NCBI GenBank assembly: GCA_038373885.1
Contig: JAWZYV010012348.1
Span: 1-64,000, forward strand
Source of the DNA: Cheiracanthium punctorium
Taxonomy: Eukaryota > Arthropoda > Arachnida > Araneae > Cheiracanthiidae
Direction: 5' to 3'
DNA: 64,000 bases
The position numbers were made by a program, and so were the translations under genes. Shown here in pieces: positions 36,363 to 47,069 of the stretch (position 1 is the stretch's first letter; every line of letters starts with the position of its first letter). The notes below the pieces were generated by a model. The model was given only the letters and a program-made list of their open reading frames with translations. It had not been told where the DNA came from and ran no database searches.

Positions 36363-38061
36363 AACAAAAAGAAAAAGAAAAAGCGTCACGGACAGAATGA
36401 CAGAACGACAAAGTAACAGACAAGCTTGTTTTTGGCAGCCAACCCAGATGCTGGAAACAGATAGAAATTGCAAAATTATTCAGTTGGCTATTTTATTCAG
36501 TTGAAGGAGACATACAATAATAAACAGACAGTGAAATTAATTAGACATATGCTTTAATAAAATCGATAGGATGAAAGTGTCTATGCATATATTCTACATG
36601 TATGTCATTTGTTACACAAATGCAATCATAAAAATTAAAGTTCTCTGACTAGGACAAAATCTAGTTGTCAGACAGACGAATTTCTAACCTCTTCATTCTA
36701 CTTTCAGAAATTGTAGAGCACTTTTTCCTTGAACATAAATTGGTTGTATAAATTTGCTGCAAGCTCTATATAACTTTTGAAGTATTCAGTGTAAAATACG
36801 GACAGAAGGATGTTCATTTCAGTCATGGAAAATCAAATTTCAAAATTACAAAGGCATTTAAAGTATAAAAGTGATGCACCAGTAACAAAAAGAGATTGTT
36901 CCTAACATCTTTAAGTGATTTATAATGTATTATGAATATGGTAAATTCTTGGTCCTTCTGCTTTGTCTTCAGAATTTTTTCCAAGAACTGTTTGAAAGGG
37001 TTTAAACTAAATTGACTACACACACCGTCATTTGAGGAGAGCTACAGAAGAGTTTTTCTTTAGATTTCATATTCGTTAATCGTCAACAGTTGTGGAGAAA
37101 ATAAGATGACATATACACAAATAAATATTTAGAATTACTAATAACTTCTTTAAAACGTTGTTTTTTATTATTTTGTGTCCAATTTCTTATATAAAGGATG
37201 ATAAAGTTTTAAAATTTTCACTCTTTGTTGAAATATTTAAAAATGTTTTACATATTCCTGCCCTTAACTCATAACAATTAAATTTTATTTCCAGAAAAAC
37301 CTTCAAATGAGAAGTGAAATTCTGAGTAAAAGTGAAATAAAAGAACTGTTTTTTATTTTCCTTTTCGTGAAATCTTGACATTTATTAAAAAATTTCTCTT
37401 TTGTGAAAACTTTTAACAAAAGTGAAAATAAAAGCATTTTAATGAATAAATGTCAGATTTTCACATGTCCCATTAAAAGAGATATAAAATTTTCACTTTT
37501 AAACACATTTGTTGAAGAAAAAATTAAAACTTCTCTAAGGCGGCCCCCATTGGTTCTTCCAGAAAAGTAACCGTTTCGAGGGGTGACTGCGAAATAAAGG
37601 TGCTTACATAAAAATTTTGATAATTGCAAAGTTGAGCATCTTCATATATCCTTCATTAAAAACGAAATATGTACTATACGTCCTTAAGAAATATTAAAAA
37701 TGCCTATGCATATTATATCATACTACGCACAGCAAAAAATCATTTCATTATTTCAAATATCGTAGTGTTAACCATGGACACTCTCCAACTGTAATGAAAA
37801 AAAAATGTAGCATTTGGTTACCCTTTTGGTCCTGCCCCCCCGCTCTGTAAAGAAGTTAATTAGTAGGGCTGTTTTAAATTATTAAGTTGCGTTGTGACAT
37901 GAAACTCCAGGTTCGAATGCACTTAGTTGCAGTAAAAAAAGGACATTGAATGTTTAAAACTATTTATTTAAAAGATACTATTGAAAAATTATTACAACGG
38001 GCGGTGGTGGCTCAGCGAAATAAAATTACGTTCTATATGGACCGTGCAATTAAGATGGAAT
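36363..38061. other. AT-rich sequence with an imperfect foldback
   Basis: GTGAAATCTTGACATTTATT at about 37368-37387 pairs with an inverted copy at about 37444-37463, within a stretch rich in AAAGTGAAAA words (37310-37510). A B-box-like CAGGTTCGAATGC at 37908-37920 has no partner A-box that I can support. No genes seen. Confidence 0.5.
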
Positions 38062-38330
38062 GACTTAAAAATTACGCCAGCAGAGAATTACACATTGGCG
38101 AGAACAATAACTTGGCCGAGATAAATAACGCCAATTCCAGAGCAACCCTAACAGTTAATCCAATAAAATTAAAATTACGTAATCGCGAGCAAATAATTTT
38201 AAAGTCGTCGCAGGGGAACAACTAAATAACTTACGCCAGCAGGATGCCAAGAAGAAAATCAAAAAGGCCGCTGATTTTGCAAACGGACGCAAGTATAATC
38301 TATTTTTAGCACACCGGTCCGAAGAGACGA
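38062..38330 (+). repeat. Dispersed repeat, copy B
   Basis: Aligns with 19413-19700 in the same orientation (see that entry). Frames on the opposite strand are shadows of this non-coding repeat. Confidence 0.55.
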
Positions 38331-38835
38331 ATGAACAAAAAGAATAGTGCATACGGGGAAAAGCAAATATACAGATTTAAAAGCCGAAATGGCAGAAAAA
38401 TGAAAACAGAAGTGATTTAGAATTCTTGATTTTGGATAGATTACATTAAAGAAAGCCAAAGTAAATGGTTATTAAATTAGATATGTGTTCTCCATCACCC
38501 CCCCCCCGCCGAGAACGGTGAACGAATAACCGAATAAAAAATTTCAATAAATCATTAGTTTTTTCGGATGAATACCTAAATAAAACAGCACATTATCTCC
38601 TGAAAATAATTTATGTGGAAAAAGAAAGATTTCCAAGATTTTTAATTTATATTTATTAATTACGATATTTTTTATATTATTTATAAAATACTCACAGAAT
38701 ATAAAATTTATTTATAAAATAAATATATATATATTTATATATAAAACTTATTTATAAAATACTCCCAGAAAAATTTTTAATTTCCAAAAGAAGCCGTCAG
38801 AACTAGCTTTTGCAGCAATGAGTTTACTTTTAAAG
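38331..38835. other. AT-rich sequence, no feature recognised
   Basis: Includes a C-run at about 38499-38508 and a short TA-rich stretch near 38724. Nothing else. Confidence 0.5.
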
Positions 38836-38920
38836 GTTCCCGAGCAAGGTAATCACAGCATTGCGGTAAGATGCTGGGCTATTAACCATAAGATCCATGG
38901 CTCGATTCTGGACCTCAACT
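38836..38920 (+). mobile_element. tRNA-like SINE head fragment
   Basis: An A-box-like TGCGGTAAGATGC at 38862-38874 and a B-box-like GGCTCGATTCTGG at 38899-38911 are spaced about as in a tRNA. The acceptor stem does not close, so this is a SINE head or tRNA relic, not a tRNA gene. Confidence 0.45.
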
Positions 38921-38984
38921 TTTTCTTGCCTGAGAGTTTGGTGCTGCCATCTGCTGTATATTTTCGGTAACTCTTTTTCCCCGA

Positions 38985-39170
38985 ATTTTTTCGCTGTCGC
39001 AAAACTGTCCCATCGTGACTTCTCTGAACGGTCGCAATGCGACTACACAGCGAGAGGACATAGGGACTCTGGCGTGACTTTGCTGCAGAGTCGCGGCGAC
39101 TGTTTGTAACTCCATTGTGACAGTATTGTGTGGTCGCATTTCAGTCACAGGGGACTGTTGTGCTATTAGG
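38985..39170. mobile_element. MITE fragment with GTCGC/GCGAC iterations and an AGCACAACA end
   Basis: The right edge, inverted, reads CCCTAATAGCACAACAGTCC. The interior is a string of GTCGCnA and GCGACT words (GGTCGCAATGCGACT, AGAGTCGCGGCGACTG). The terminal AGCACAACA and the plan of iterated complementary words parallel the 124-bp element at 9268-9391 (CCCAGACAGCACAACA). I cannot locate a convincing left end. Confidence 0.4.
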
Positions 39171-39375
39171 GTAAGAGGTTGAGGTGAAAATTTTATTTTT
39201 CTAGTTATAAATGCGTGACAAACATGAAATGTGGTATTAAGCCCAATTAGCTACGCGAGTGATCAAGAACGAGTGGTGGGTTGCCTTCCATGTGGGGGGG
39301 GTCTTTCTTAGGGATCCTAACACGTATTTACGCGAAGTTTCGGAGAAAATCACGGAAAATTCTGAACGGCTAGGT

Positions 39376-40798
39376 CAGGGATGGGGAAATAGATTTAGGG
39401 AAGGGCCATATAAAATAATTAAAATATTTAGGTGGACCAAATAGATTTTTTTTTAATTTATTGTTTGGATGTACAGGGTCCGTGTACGAAATGAAATTTC
39501 AACAGTTCTCGTTGAAATCTTACTCCAAGTTATCAGAAGAAATTCGTAAAATGCTCTCAAGATGTTCGTCGGTCAGTTTATACCTCAATTTTCTTTTACG
39601 GAGATTCATTGTTGAAAGCACCTGCTTATAAATGTATGAAGACCCAAAAATCGACATAATTTGCTGAGCGTGGTTTATCAAATTGGGGAATTGAGACTTC
39701 GGGAAACTTTTGTAGAAATCAGGCTTTGATGAATTGTCAAACAGATGCTTTAGCGTATCGTAACATTGTACTAGTTCAATTATTTCAAGGTTGGTAGTCG
39801 GCTTCAATCTCCTCGCAATCTACGCAGATTGGCGAAGAAAACATTTGTAAGTCATCTTCTATCTCTTTAAAATCTTCAAATCTCCTGTTCAAGTCGTTTT
39901 CCAAGTGATTTAGTTGTCGAACATAAAAAATTACTTTTCCAGTAGTGAATTCAGTAACTGACTGTAGCTTGGGAATATGAGTGAGATTTCCTTGCGATAT
40001 TTGTGTCGAAAACAAATTTAGCTTTAACTTGAAAGCCTTTATTTTGGCCTAAGCACGATCAAGAAGAATGTTTTTGTCTTTGATACCTTTATTTAATCGC
40101 ATTAAGTATCCAAGCAAATCAGTGAAAAATGCGAAATCCGAAATCTATTGCAGATCTCCAATCATTTTTAAATCATTATCATCCAACTTTGATTTTTGTT
40201 GCAAAAATTCTAGTATTTTATTTTTTAATTGCTACACTCTTTCAAAAATTTGCCCAGCTCTCAGTCACCAGACCTTATTATGGTACAGCGAGTCAGAATA
40301 ATCTGATCTATAGACGTGAGGAATTGTTGAAATTGTATGTGTATATAGTCCACGGGCTCGAATGGTATTGATGATATTGACAACGGTATCAAATATCAAG
40401 GACATGCTTTATTTGAAGTGCAGATTTACACAACACTACTTGATGTATCACACAAAGCAAGAATATAACTTTGCTGTCTGCATATTTTTCATTGAATGCA
40501 TCGACAAACCCTCGATTCGTTTCTACCATACTTAGGGCACCGTCTCGTCGGGAGCGACGGCGCGCCGGTGCTCGCGTCCAAAAGAAGTTGGGTTTTCTCT
40601 GAATGTTCTGGTAGTCTCGAAATTTCGACATATTTATCGACTTATCTAAGCATTGGCAATTCTTGTCACATTATATAGGAAGAACAGCGTTTCAAATACC
40701 TATCAATTTTCAGATTTATTCGAAGATCGAATTTAAGTAGATGGCTGTAGTGATCGCTGGCCGAATTCGGCCCGCGGGCAGCCATTTCCCTATCCCTG
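39376..40798 (-). mobile_element. hAT transposon copy with perfect 8-bp target duplication
   Basis: The ends are CAGGGATGGGGAAAT at left and, inverted, CAGGGATAGGGAAATGG at right. They are flanked by GGCTAGGT at 39368-39375 and an identical GGCTAGGT at 40799-40806, the 8-bp duplication diagnostic of hAT insertions. A broken GTF2IRD2-like transposase lies on the minus strand inside. At 1.42 kb the copy is 5'-deleted relative to a full hAT gene. It is the most securely delimited element in the window. Confidence 0.95.
39520..40631 (-). pseudogene. hAT transposase (GTF2IRD2-like), 5'-truncated and frameshifted
   Basis: On the minus strand, MVETNRGFVDAFNEKYADS and VIFLLCVIHQVVLCKSA (40389-40580) are the central RNase-H-like part. 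After a degraded middle with in-frame stops, FSTQISQGNLTHIPKLQSVT and RRFEDFKEIEDDLQMF follow (39785-40015). A one-base shift then leads to IMSIFGSSYIYKQVLSTMN and YKLTDEHLESILR (39520-39807), the C-terminal hAT dimerisation region, ending at TAA 39520-39522. The N-terminal BED zinc finger is absent. This lineage gave rise to domesticated GTF2IRD2-type proteins in vertebrates, but here stops and shifts rule out function. Confidence 0.9.
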
Positions 40799-40806
40799 GG
40801 CTAGGT

Positions 40807-43382
40807 CAATGGGTGTCACTTGGGTATGAAGCAGGCACCTTCCGTCTCCAGTTGAGAGCGCAAATGCGTTCGGGAACGAGTGAGGCAAATGCGTGAAATA
40901 TTTTAGGGCACTTGCTAACAAAACTGGCCGCTAAGAGAACTCGGTTGTTATATATTTTAGGCTTTGGCACTATCTGTTGGACGGTGTGACGGGTGAATGC
41001 AGAACAGGGGCAACATTTATGTTATTCCTTGATTCTTTTGATTCGGTACTTGAAATTTTTACCCGTTCTCAGAGGTGGCAATGGAATACTGTGGCCGTTT
41101 AGAGAAGTTCCACAACCCATGTGTGTCAGAAATTTATCTATTATATTACATTAGGCATCAGAAAAAATTGAAAATGTGATGATAATAATTTGGGAGCAAA
41201 TGGATTAAGCAAAAATTTAGTACAGCATAGGAACGCGGACGATGAAGTTGTATTTGTGAAAACTGAAAAAAAAAGTCAATAATTGCATCTACTTTATTGA
41301 ATTGCACATATCACGAATAACTTCTTCTATGCATTTTTATGGGGATAACTCACAATCTAAACAATCAGCAAAATTTGCTGTGTAGTATTGACCCTTTTTT
41401 TGCGCATCACCGAATCAATTTGTTGAATCCACGATAATTTAATTGTTTGAACAAAGTCATATTTTAGAATAGAACAAAGGGCAATTTATTGAATTTAACA
41501 AAATATGTTTTCTATGTTCTGAATCGAAAATATCAAATTCAAAATTCATTGTTTCGAAACAACAGTGGCAATAAATTTTTAAATCTAGGGAAACTACAAG
41601 CCATCATGTTTCCGCACCTAAGAGTATTCGTCATTCGACGTCTGAATGTGAATTTGTGAATGCCTTAGTTCTTCAGTTCATCGCCTGACAAGAGAATTTT
41701 ATTTTATCAGTTACATAGTTCTCTTTTGTACCTTTTGAAATCGAAACATCCTTTCCGAGATTGACGGCTAGTAGATAGAAAGGAGGTGGGCAGGGAGAGA
41801 TAGAGATGGGAGCAGAAATATTTTGTTTTCACTATCCATTGCGATAAACAATGTTTACTTGTAACATTAAATTGAAATCTGAAAGTGCATGCCAATGTTG
41901 TATAGTTCATGTATGTCCACCCATACAATCAAAAAGAGATAACTTTATTAAAAATATCGCACTAAGCAGCAAACTTTGTTTCACGCATTTTTTTTTTATA
42001 AGCTGCAATCGAGGGTATTATTTAGTATTAAAGATACACATTTGTTTTCACCATGAACCGATGAGCGATTATTATTGTCTGTCTTATCAACAACAACAAC
42101 ATAAAGAAAGTTGCTTCACTCTTAATTAAAATTATTGATATATAAAAACACTAAAATAAAAAGGTAAATTTTGATGAATAAATAAATTAATTAGTCTTAC
42201 ATCTGAAACCGCTATTGTTGAACGCAGTTTTAAAATACCCCCTACATAACGTCTCAGAAAATCAAATAATTGGAAATTTCTTTAAATATATTGGAAGATA
42301 TTCACACCTTCTTTTCAGTTCTAACAAATTAGGCCTTGTGATTTTTGACTACTGTAAATGAACGTTATCCATGTGACGTCACTTATTTTTCAACTATATT
42401 TTACTCTCTGCCAATCAGCTGCAAAAGTAGCAAGTGATGACATTCAATACTTCTAGCAGATTGGCCCAAGTGTCCATTGTATTTCCACACACGGGAGCGC
42501 GCGCACATTACTGGAAAAAAGTTTTTTCTATCATACACTCTCAGAAATTTAATGGATTTCATTTAAGCAAAACATTTCACATTTAAGTCGAAATTAGCCG
42601 CTTGGTTATAAAATTTAAATAAAATGCATTTTAGAAGCACAGATATTTTATTTCATCAGTAAAAAGCACAAGAAATCCAATTTAGAATACCTATCACATA
42701 TTAGGGAAACTGATTTCCATTGTATACGTAAAATTTTTAAAGTGTTATTTAATTTTCAAAAAATTCAAAGACATAATGGTTTCCGTATTTAAAAAAAAAT
42801 ATGTATTTTGACATCCACAATTGTGTCATTCTCTTTAAATCTAATCTTGAGGTATCAAGGTGTGAAAGTTGTATTTTCTAAATTGCCCATTAGCTGTCAT
42901 AAAAGCTTTTAATTTGAGCTAACTTCGTTTATTTTATTATTATTTTAAAAGAGCTTAGAAATTCACATTTAACGTTGCTCTTTAAAAAACGTCATTCCTA
43001 ATAAGCTTACAAATTTTGTTTCCGTGCAACAAGCTTTAATTTATTGAATAACAAATAACATAATAAAAATTTTCTTTCTTTGAACACATGCTTTAGTTAA
43101 GATAAAGCAAATTCCTACGAGCAATTTGAAAATTTTTCTTTTATTCTATTTCACGGATTTTGAAACTGAACAGTTTATCTCTTTTCTTTTTTTTTTCTTT
43201 TTGGTGTATTGAGTTATTTTATGAAGATTCTCTTTCACAATACAAGAAGAGGAAAATAATGGCTTTAAATAAAGTCTATAACAGATTACTTTACAAAACA
43301 TTTCCGATTTAATATTGTAAGCAGTTAATAAGGGTTTTTCATGTTGTAAATGCCATATGTTCCATAAAAACATACATATACG
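40807..43382. other. AT-rich sequence, no feature recognised
   Basis: A single ACACTCTCAGAAA-type end lies at 42534. Small frames at 41707-42129 have no similarity that I know. Confidence 0.5.
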
Positions 43383-43650
43383 ACGCCCCAAAACACTGGT
43401 CTAGGCTTATTGTTTAAATATTCATATACATATACAATAAAATACAAAAGTGCGCAAAAAATACAAAATTTGACAGTATTTATAAAAATTTGCAAGAGAT
43501 TAAATCTAAATGAATATAAAATTTAAATTTTTATGCGGTCCCCTTAGAAAAAAAAAGTCTCAGTTTTAAAATGTGCTCCATACATTAATTAGGTGATAAA
43601 CAAAATTTGATCATAGTATCCTAAAAAGGTATTTGCAGATAAGAAAACAA
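43383..43650 (+). repeat. Dispersed DNA-element remnant, copy A
   Basis: Aligns with 57711-57975. Both open with a CCCCAAAACAC/CCCAAAAACACC-type tip and CTAGGCTT, then share TTAAATATTCAT, AAAATTTAAATTTTT and CATTAATTA at matching spacing. The tip of the other copy (GGGTGTCCCAAAAACACCG) resembles a mariner/Tc1 terminal repeat. Non-coding. Confidence 0.55.
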
Positions 43651-44300
43651 TTTGAAAATAAGCATATACTGGCTTAAAACGTTGGTGGGCGGGTGGAACT
43701 CGCTGCTTTTCCAGATGACTCCTGCTTTGTTTTGTGTTAGTTTTGAAAGCACAACAAGCTGAGAGCTGTAAAAAAAATTCTACTATCCTATCTCAAAAAT
43801 TAAACATTAATATTAATAGAAAACTACTACAATGCATAATTCATCTAAAAAACTAAAAATGATTTGACGAACTTTTGACGATCTATATGCGCATACATTT
43901 TATAACATATGCAGTCAAAAAATAAGGCAAATGCAATTTAAACAATTTGACAAATGCGATAAGCACGAAATAAAAAAAATCTACGCATTTTCGGCAAACG
44001 AAAGAATTATTCAGCGTACTTCAAAATTTTTATGTGAACTTAATGGCAGTTTTTCGGTACTGTCCGTAACGAAATACAGAAAAAAAGTTTATTTTTATGC
44101 ATTTTTTCATTTTGCAAAGTTTGTAAAAACATTAAAAAACGAAAATATTTTTAAGCATTTTTGTAAAATCAAGAAATTGTTCTACAAAATTCAAAGCTTT
44201 CTTATGTTCCTTGTGCCACCAAAGATACCTCCTCCGCAAAACCCGTCATCGAAAATAGAGAAAAAAAATTGGCCCACCCTCTTTGCACGTTTTAGTAATC
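43651..44300. other. AT-rich sequence, no feature recognised
   Basis: A 129-residue frame at 43931-44320 is K/F-rich and resembles no family I know; it overlaps the tip of the next transposon and is probably chance. Confidence 0.5.
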
Positions 44301-44302
44301 TA

Positions 44303-44640
44303 CACAGCGTAAAAAAGTAGAGGGACATTTGGATTTTTTTTAGAAAAATAAGGAGCCTTTTATTTTTACTGATTTTTTTTGTAAGCAACATTTTACACAT
44401 CATTTAATAAGAAAATATCAATATCATGACCATGATATTCAAAAATAAAACATTAATGACAACAGAAATAATTTCTACCATTTGAAACTCTGTAAAAATA
44501 GTAGAAGGACAGTAACCCACTGAATAAAATACAAGCGATGTTAGTAAAGGATTCTCTTCCCATTAGATTTTATAATTTCAAATATTCTATTTGGCAGTGA
44601 ATCGTACAAAGATTGGATGTCTGTTTGACAAAAATGATCT
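44303..44640 (+). repeat. Left terminal inverted repeat of the Tc1-like element
   Basis: Inverted copy of 45823-46164. The outer direct repeat AAAAAAGTAGAGGGACA starts near 44311 and the inner one AAATAGTAGAAGGACAG near 44496. The inner edge is GACAAAAATGATCT. Confidence 0.9.
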
Positions 44641-44920
44641 TTTTCGGGCGTACCTCGGACTGGTTCAAGGTACACTACCATTCAAGAAAGTGCATTTAAC
44701 AAAAGAGTTTTAATAAAATCGTCTGCTTTCTATTAATTACTACATTATTGTTTTCTATTTTAATTGAATGACATCATTAAGAATTTTAGTTATTATTCCA
44801 AGATGTTTTGAAGACAGGATTGTTCTAGTTTTCCAGCAATAAACTCCGTTTAGTGTAATTTTTGTTTTTTTTTCTTGCTTTGCACGTGACAAGATTTTCC
44901 TTATTTGTTTTCTCTCTAGA

Positions 44921-45840
44921 ATGCCAAGAGAAATACCCTTAAATGATTTTCAAAAAGGCCAAATTTTTGCATATAAAAATGATGGTAAAGGTGTTAGAGA
45001 GATTGCTCGTCTACTGCACGTCAGCCCCAATACAGTTTCTAACTTTATCTGAAATCCAGACAGAAACGGAAAGAGAATGAAGACTGGCAGATCAAATAGT
45101 TAACGCCTCGCGATGAAAGAAAAGTTGCTCACGAGCTTAAAATGTGCAATGGAAGTATATCAAAGGCTCGAATAAGCAGGACTTACTTATGTGTCAAAGC
45201 AGACAGTTTACAACTACATTAAAAGATCCAAAAAATTCATTTTCAAAAAGCGGAAGCATCATCAAGTGGAAACAAACACATATTGATAACCGTTTATATT
45301 GGGCTAAGAAACACATGTCATGGACTACAGAGTGGACTTCTGTGATATTTTCAGATGAGAAGAAATTCAATTTAGACGTTCCAGATGGTTACCACTACTA
45401 CTGGCATTATCTGAAGAACGAAGAACAAATTTATTCAACTCGACAAATGGGGGGGGAGGGGAGGAAGTTTAATGGTCTGGTTAGCAGTTGGGTATGGAGG
45501 AAGAACAAGTCTGGTCTTTCTGAGTGGTAGGCAGAAGCATACAGACTATATTCAGCTGCTAAATTCTGAGCTTCTTATTTATGGCTCCGAATTAGGAGGT
45601 GAAGAGTGGATCTTTCAACAAGACGGAGCCTCCATTCACACCGCTAATGGAGTTAAAAACTGGTTCGTTTCAAATAATGTTCAGGTTTTACCCTGGCCAG
45701 CTAAAAGCCCTGATCTTAACATAGTAGAAAACATCTGGGCAATGCTTGTTCATCGTGCATATGCTGGTGGAAAACAGTTTGAATCCATCACTGAGCTTCG
45801 AGAAGCATTGAATATCTCATAGGATCATTTTTGCCAAACA
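44921..45840 (+). pseudogene. Tc1-like DD34E transposase, disabled
   Basis: Start at ATG 44921: MPREIPLNDFQKG, then VREIARLLHVSPNTVSNFI, a helix-turn-helix. It is interrupted by TGA at codon 44 (45050-45052), further stops near 45101 and frame changes to 45144. From 45144 the frame reads to VIFSDEKKFNLDVPDG, with the first catalytic Asp at 45354-45356. A frameshift in a G-run (45449-45461) is followed from 45472 by EEWIFQQDGASIHTA (Asp at 45622-45624) and LPWPAKSPDLNIVENIW (Glu at 45727-45729). Exactly 34 residues separate the last two acids. TAG at 45820-45822 stands where the family has Trp. The frame continues into the right inverted repeat with LYNSLPNRIFDIIKSNGKS, the expected C-terminus. 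Confidence 0.9.
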
Positions 45841-46164
45841 GACATCTAATCTTTGTATAACTCACTGCCAAATAGAATATTCGATATTATAAAATCAAAT
45901 GGGAAGAGTATTCCTTACTACCATCGCTTTGTATTTTATTCATTGGGTTACTGTCCTTCTACTTCTTTTTACAGACTTTCAAATGGTAGAAATTATTTCT
46001 GTTGCCATTAATGTTTTATTTTTGAATATCATGGTTATGATATTGATATTTTCTTATTAAATTATCTGTAAAATGTTGCTTACAAAAAAAGATTCAGTAA
46101 AAATAAAAGGTTCCTTACTTTTCTAAAAAAATCTAAATGTCCTTCTACTTTTTTTTACACAGTG
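45823..46164 (-). repeat. Right terminal inverted repeat, overlapping the transposase C-terminus
   Basis: Inverted copy of 44303-44640. Its inner 110 bases also encode the transposase C-terminal block NSLPNRIFDIIKSNGKS, so coding sequence and transposon end overlap here. Consequently the left repeat carries a non-coding inverted copy of the same block. Confidence 0.88.
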
Positions 46165-46404
46165 TAATTAATAATTTCCTTCAAAAGTGTCGACGTGTTA
46201 GTTAATTCTTTCCTCTAGGTTTCATATAAACATTGGATTTTTTTAATCTCTAAAAGCATTGTATCTTCCTAAAATAAAGTCGACTCCTATTCATCAGCAC
46301 TATTTGCATTTTTCATCGCAATAGAAAATATGATGTATACGGGCAATTTTTTAAAAGTAGTGCTCTTTACTTTGTATGTTTTGTAACAACATTTTATATC
46401 TACT

Positions 46405-46408
<4 letters not shown>

Positions 46409-46440
<32 letters not shown>
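46409..46440. repeat. (TA)n microsatellite
   Basis: About 16 TA units immediately upstream of the reverse-transcriptase fragment. Confidence 0.9.
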
Positions 46441-46441
<1 letters not shown>

Positions 46442-46452
46442 CCCTGCCTTCT

Positions 46453-47069
46453 TACATAGATACTATGTATTTCGAAAATCTTTTAAAGTTCATAGTCTAT
46501 AATAACTACATTCTACATAATAATAAATTATATAAGTAAGTTATAGGAATACCACAAGGTGGTTCAAATTCCAGTTACTTAGCAGACCTATATTTATATA
46601 ATTATGAAAAAAATTACAATAATCCTTCTCTTATAATATATAGGTACATAGATGACATAATAACAATAGCTACTGACAATACTTATAGTGATACTGACCA
46701 CCTACCCATAGCTTACCATTCAGCCCTAGAACTAATAAAAATCTTAATGATAATAGAATAATTAATTTTTTAGACTTACAAATTAGAATTAATGATGATA
46801 AGAGTCTATCCTTTAATATATATAATAAAAGAAATGACTTTAATTTTCAGGTTAATACTTTCACTCATTTCACTTCATGTATGCACACTTCTGTGTTTAG
46901 AAATATTATCTCTAATCATAAATATAGAATAGAGTCTCTATGTACCAATAGTCTTAAGGCCAGTAACTTAACTGACCTATATAAAACTGCTATAAAATAT
47001 AATTATCCAAGTAAATTTCTCACTTCCATTTTATATCCTTTAAGTAATCAAAAAAACTGTATATCCTAA
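46453..47069 (+). pseudogene. Reverse transcriptase fragment (YIDD type)
   Basis: The frame from 46453 reads MYFENLLKFIVYNNYILHN, a TAA at 46537-46539, then GIPQGGSNSSYLADLYLYNY and YRYIDDIITI. GIPQGG and Y(I)DD are reverse-transcriptase motifs; YIDD is at 46645-46656. After a frameshift near 46740 it continues INFLDLQIRIN, LSFNIYNKRNDFNFQVNTF and LTDLYKTAIKYNYPSKFL to the stop at 47069. The FLDL plus KRxDFNF arrangement is that of an RT family seen in cnidarian, chordate and other animal genomes. I cannot say firmly whether it is Penelope-like or another group. No endonuclease or LTR is visible. Non-functional. Confidence 0.8.

Larger units (their letters stand above)
44301..46166 (+). mobile_element. 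Tc1-like transposon with about 340-bp IR/DR inverted repeats
   Basis: TA|CACAGCGTAAAAA at left (44301) mirrors TA|CACTGTGTAAAAA at right (ending 46166). The left repeat (44303-44640) and right repeat (45823-46164) are inverted copies with roughly 90% identity by eye. Each holds two direct repeats of GTAAAAAnnGTAGAAGGACA, one at the tip (44309 and 46158) and one about 190 bp inside (44495 and 45967). This is the IR/DR layout of Sleeping Beauty, Minos and Tc3-like elements. The centre encodes a DD34E transposase with disabling lesions. The total of 1.87 kb is full-length in layout. Confidence 0.92.

Noticed and set aside
3361..38920. Possible true tRNA genes at the B-box-like sites near 3525, 37914, 38905 and 63576
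   Set aside because: Acceptor and anticodon stems do not form; these are SINE heads or chance B-boxes.
43931..44320. A 129-codon open frame, the longest non-transposon frame outside the satellite
   Set aside because: K/F-rich translation of AT-rich DNA, running into the tip of the Tc1-like element; no family resemblance.
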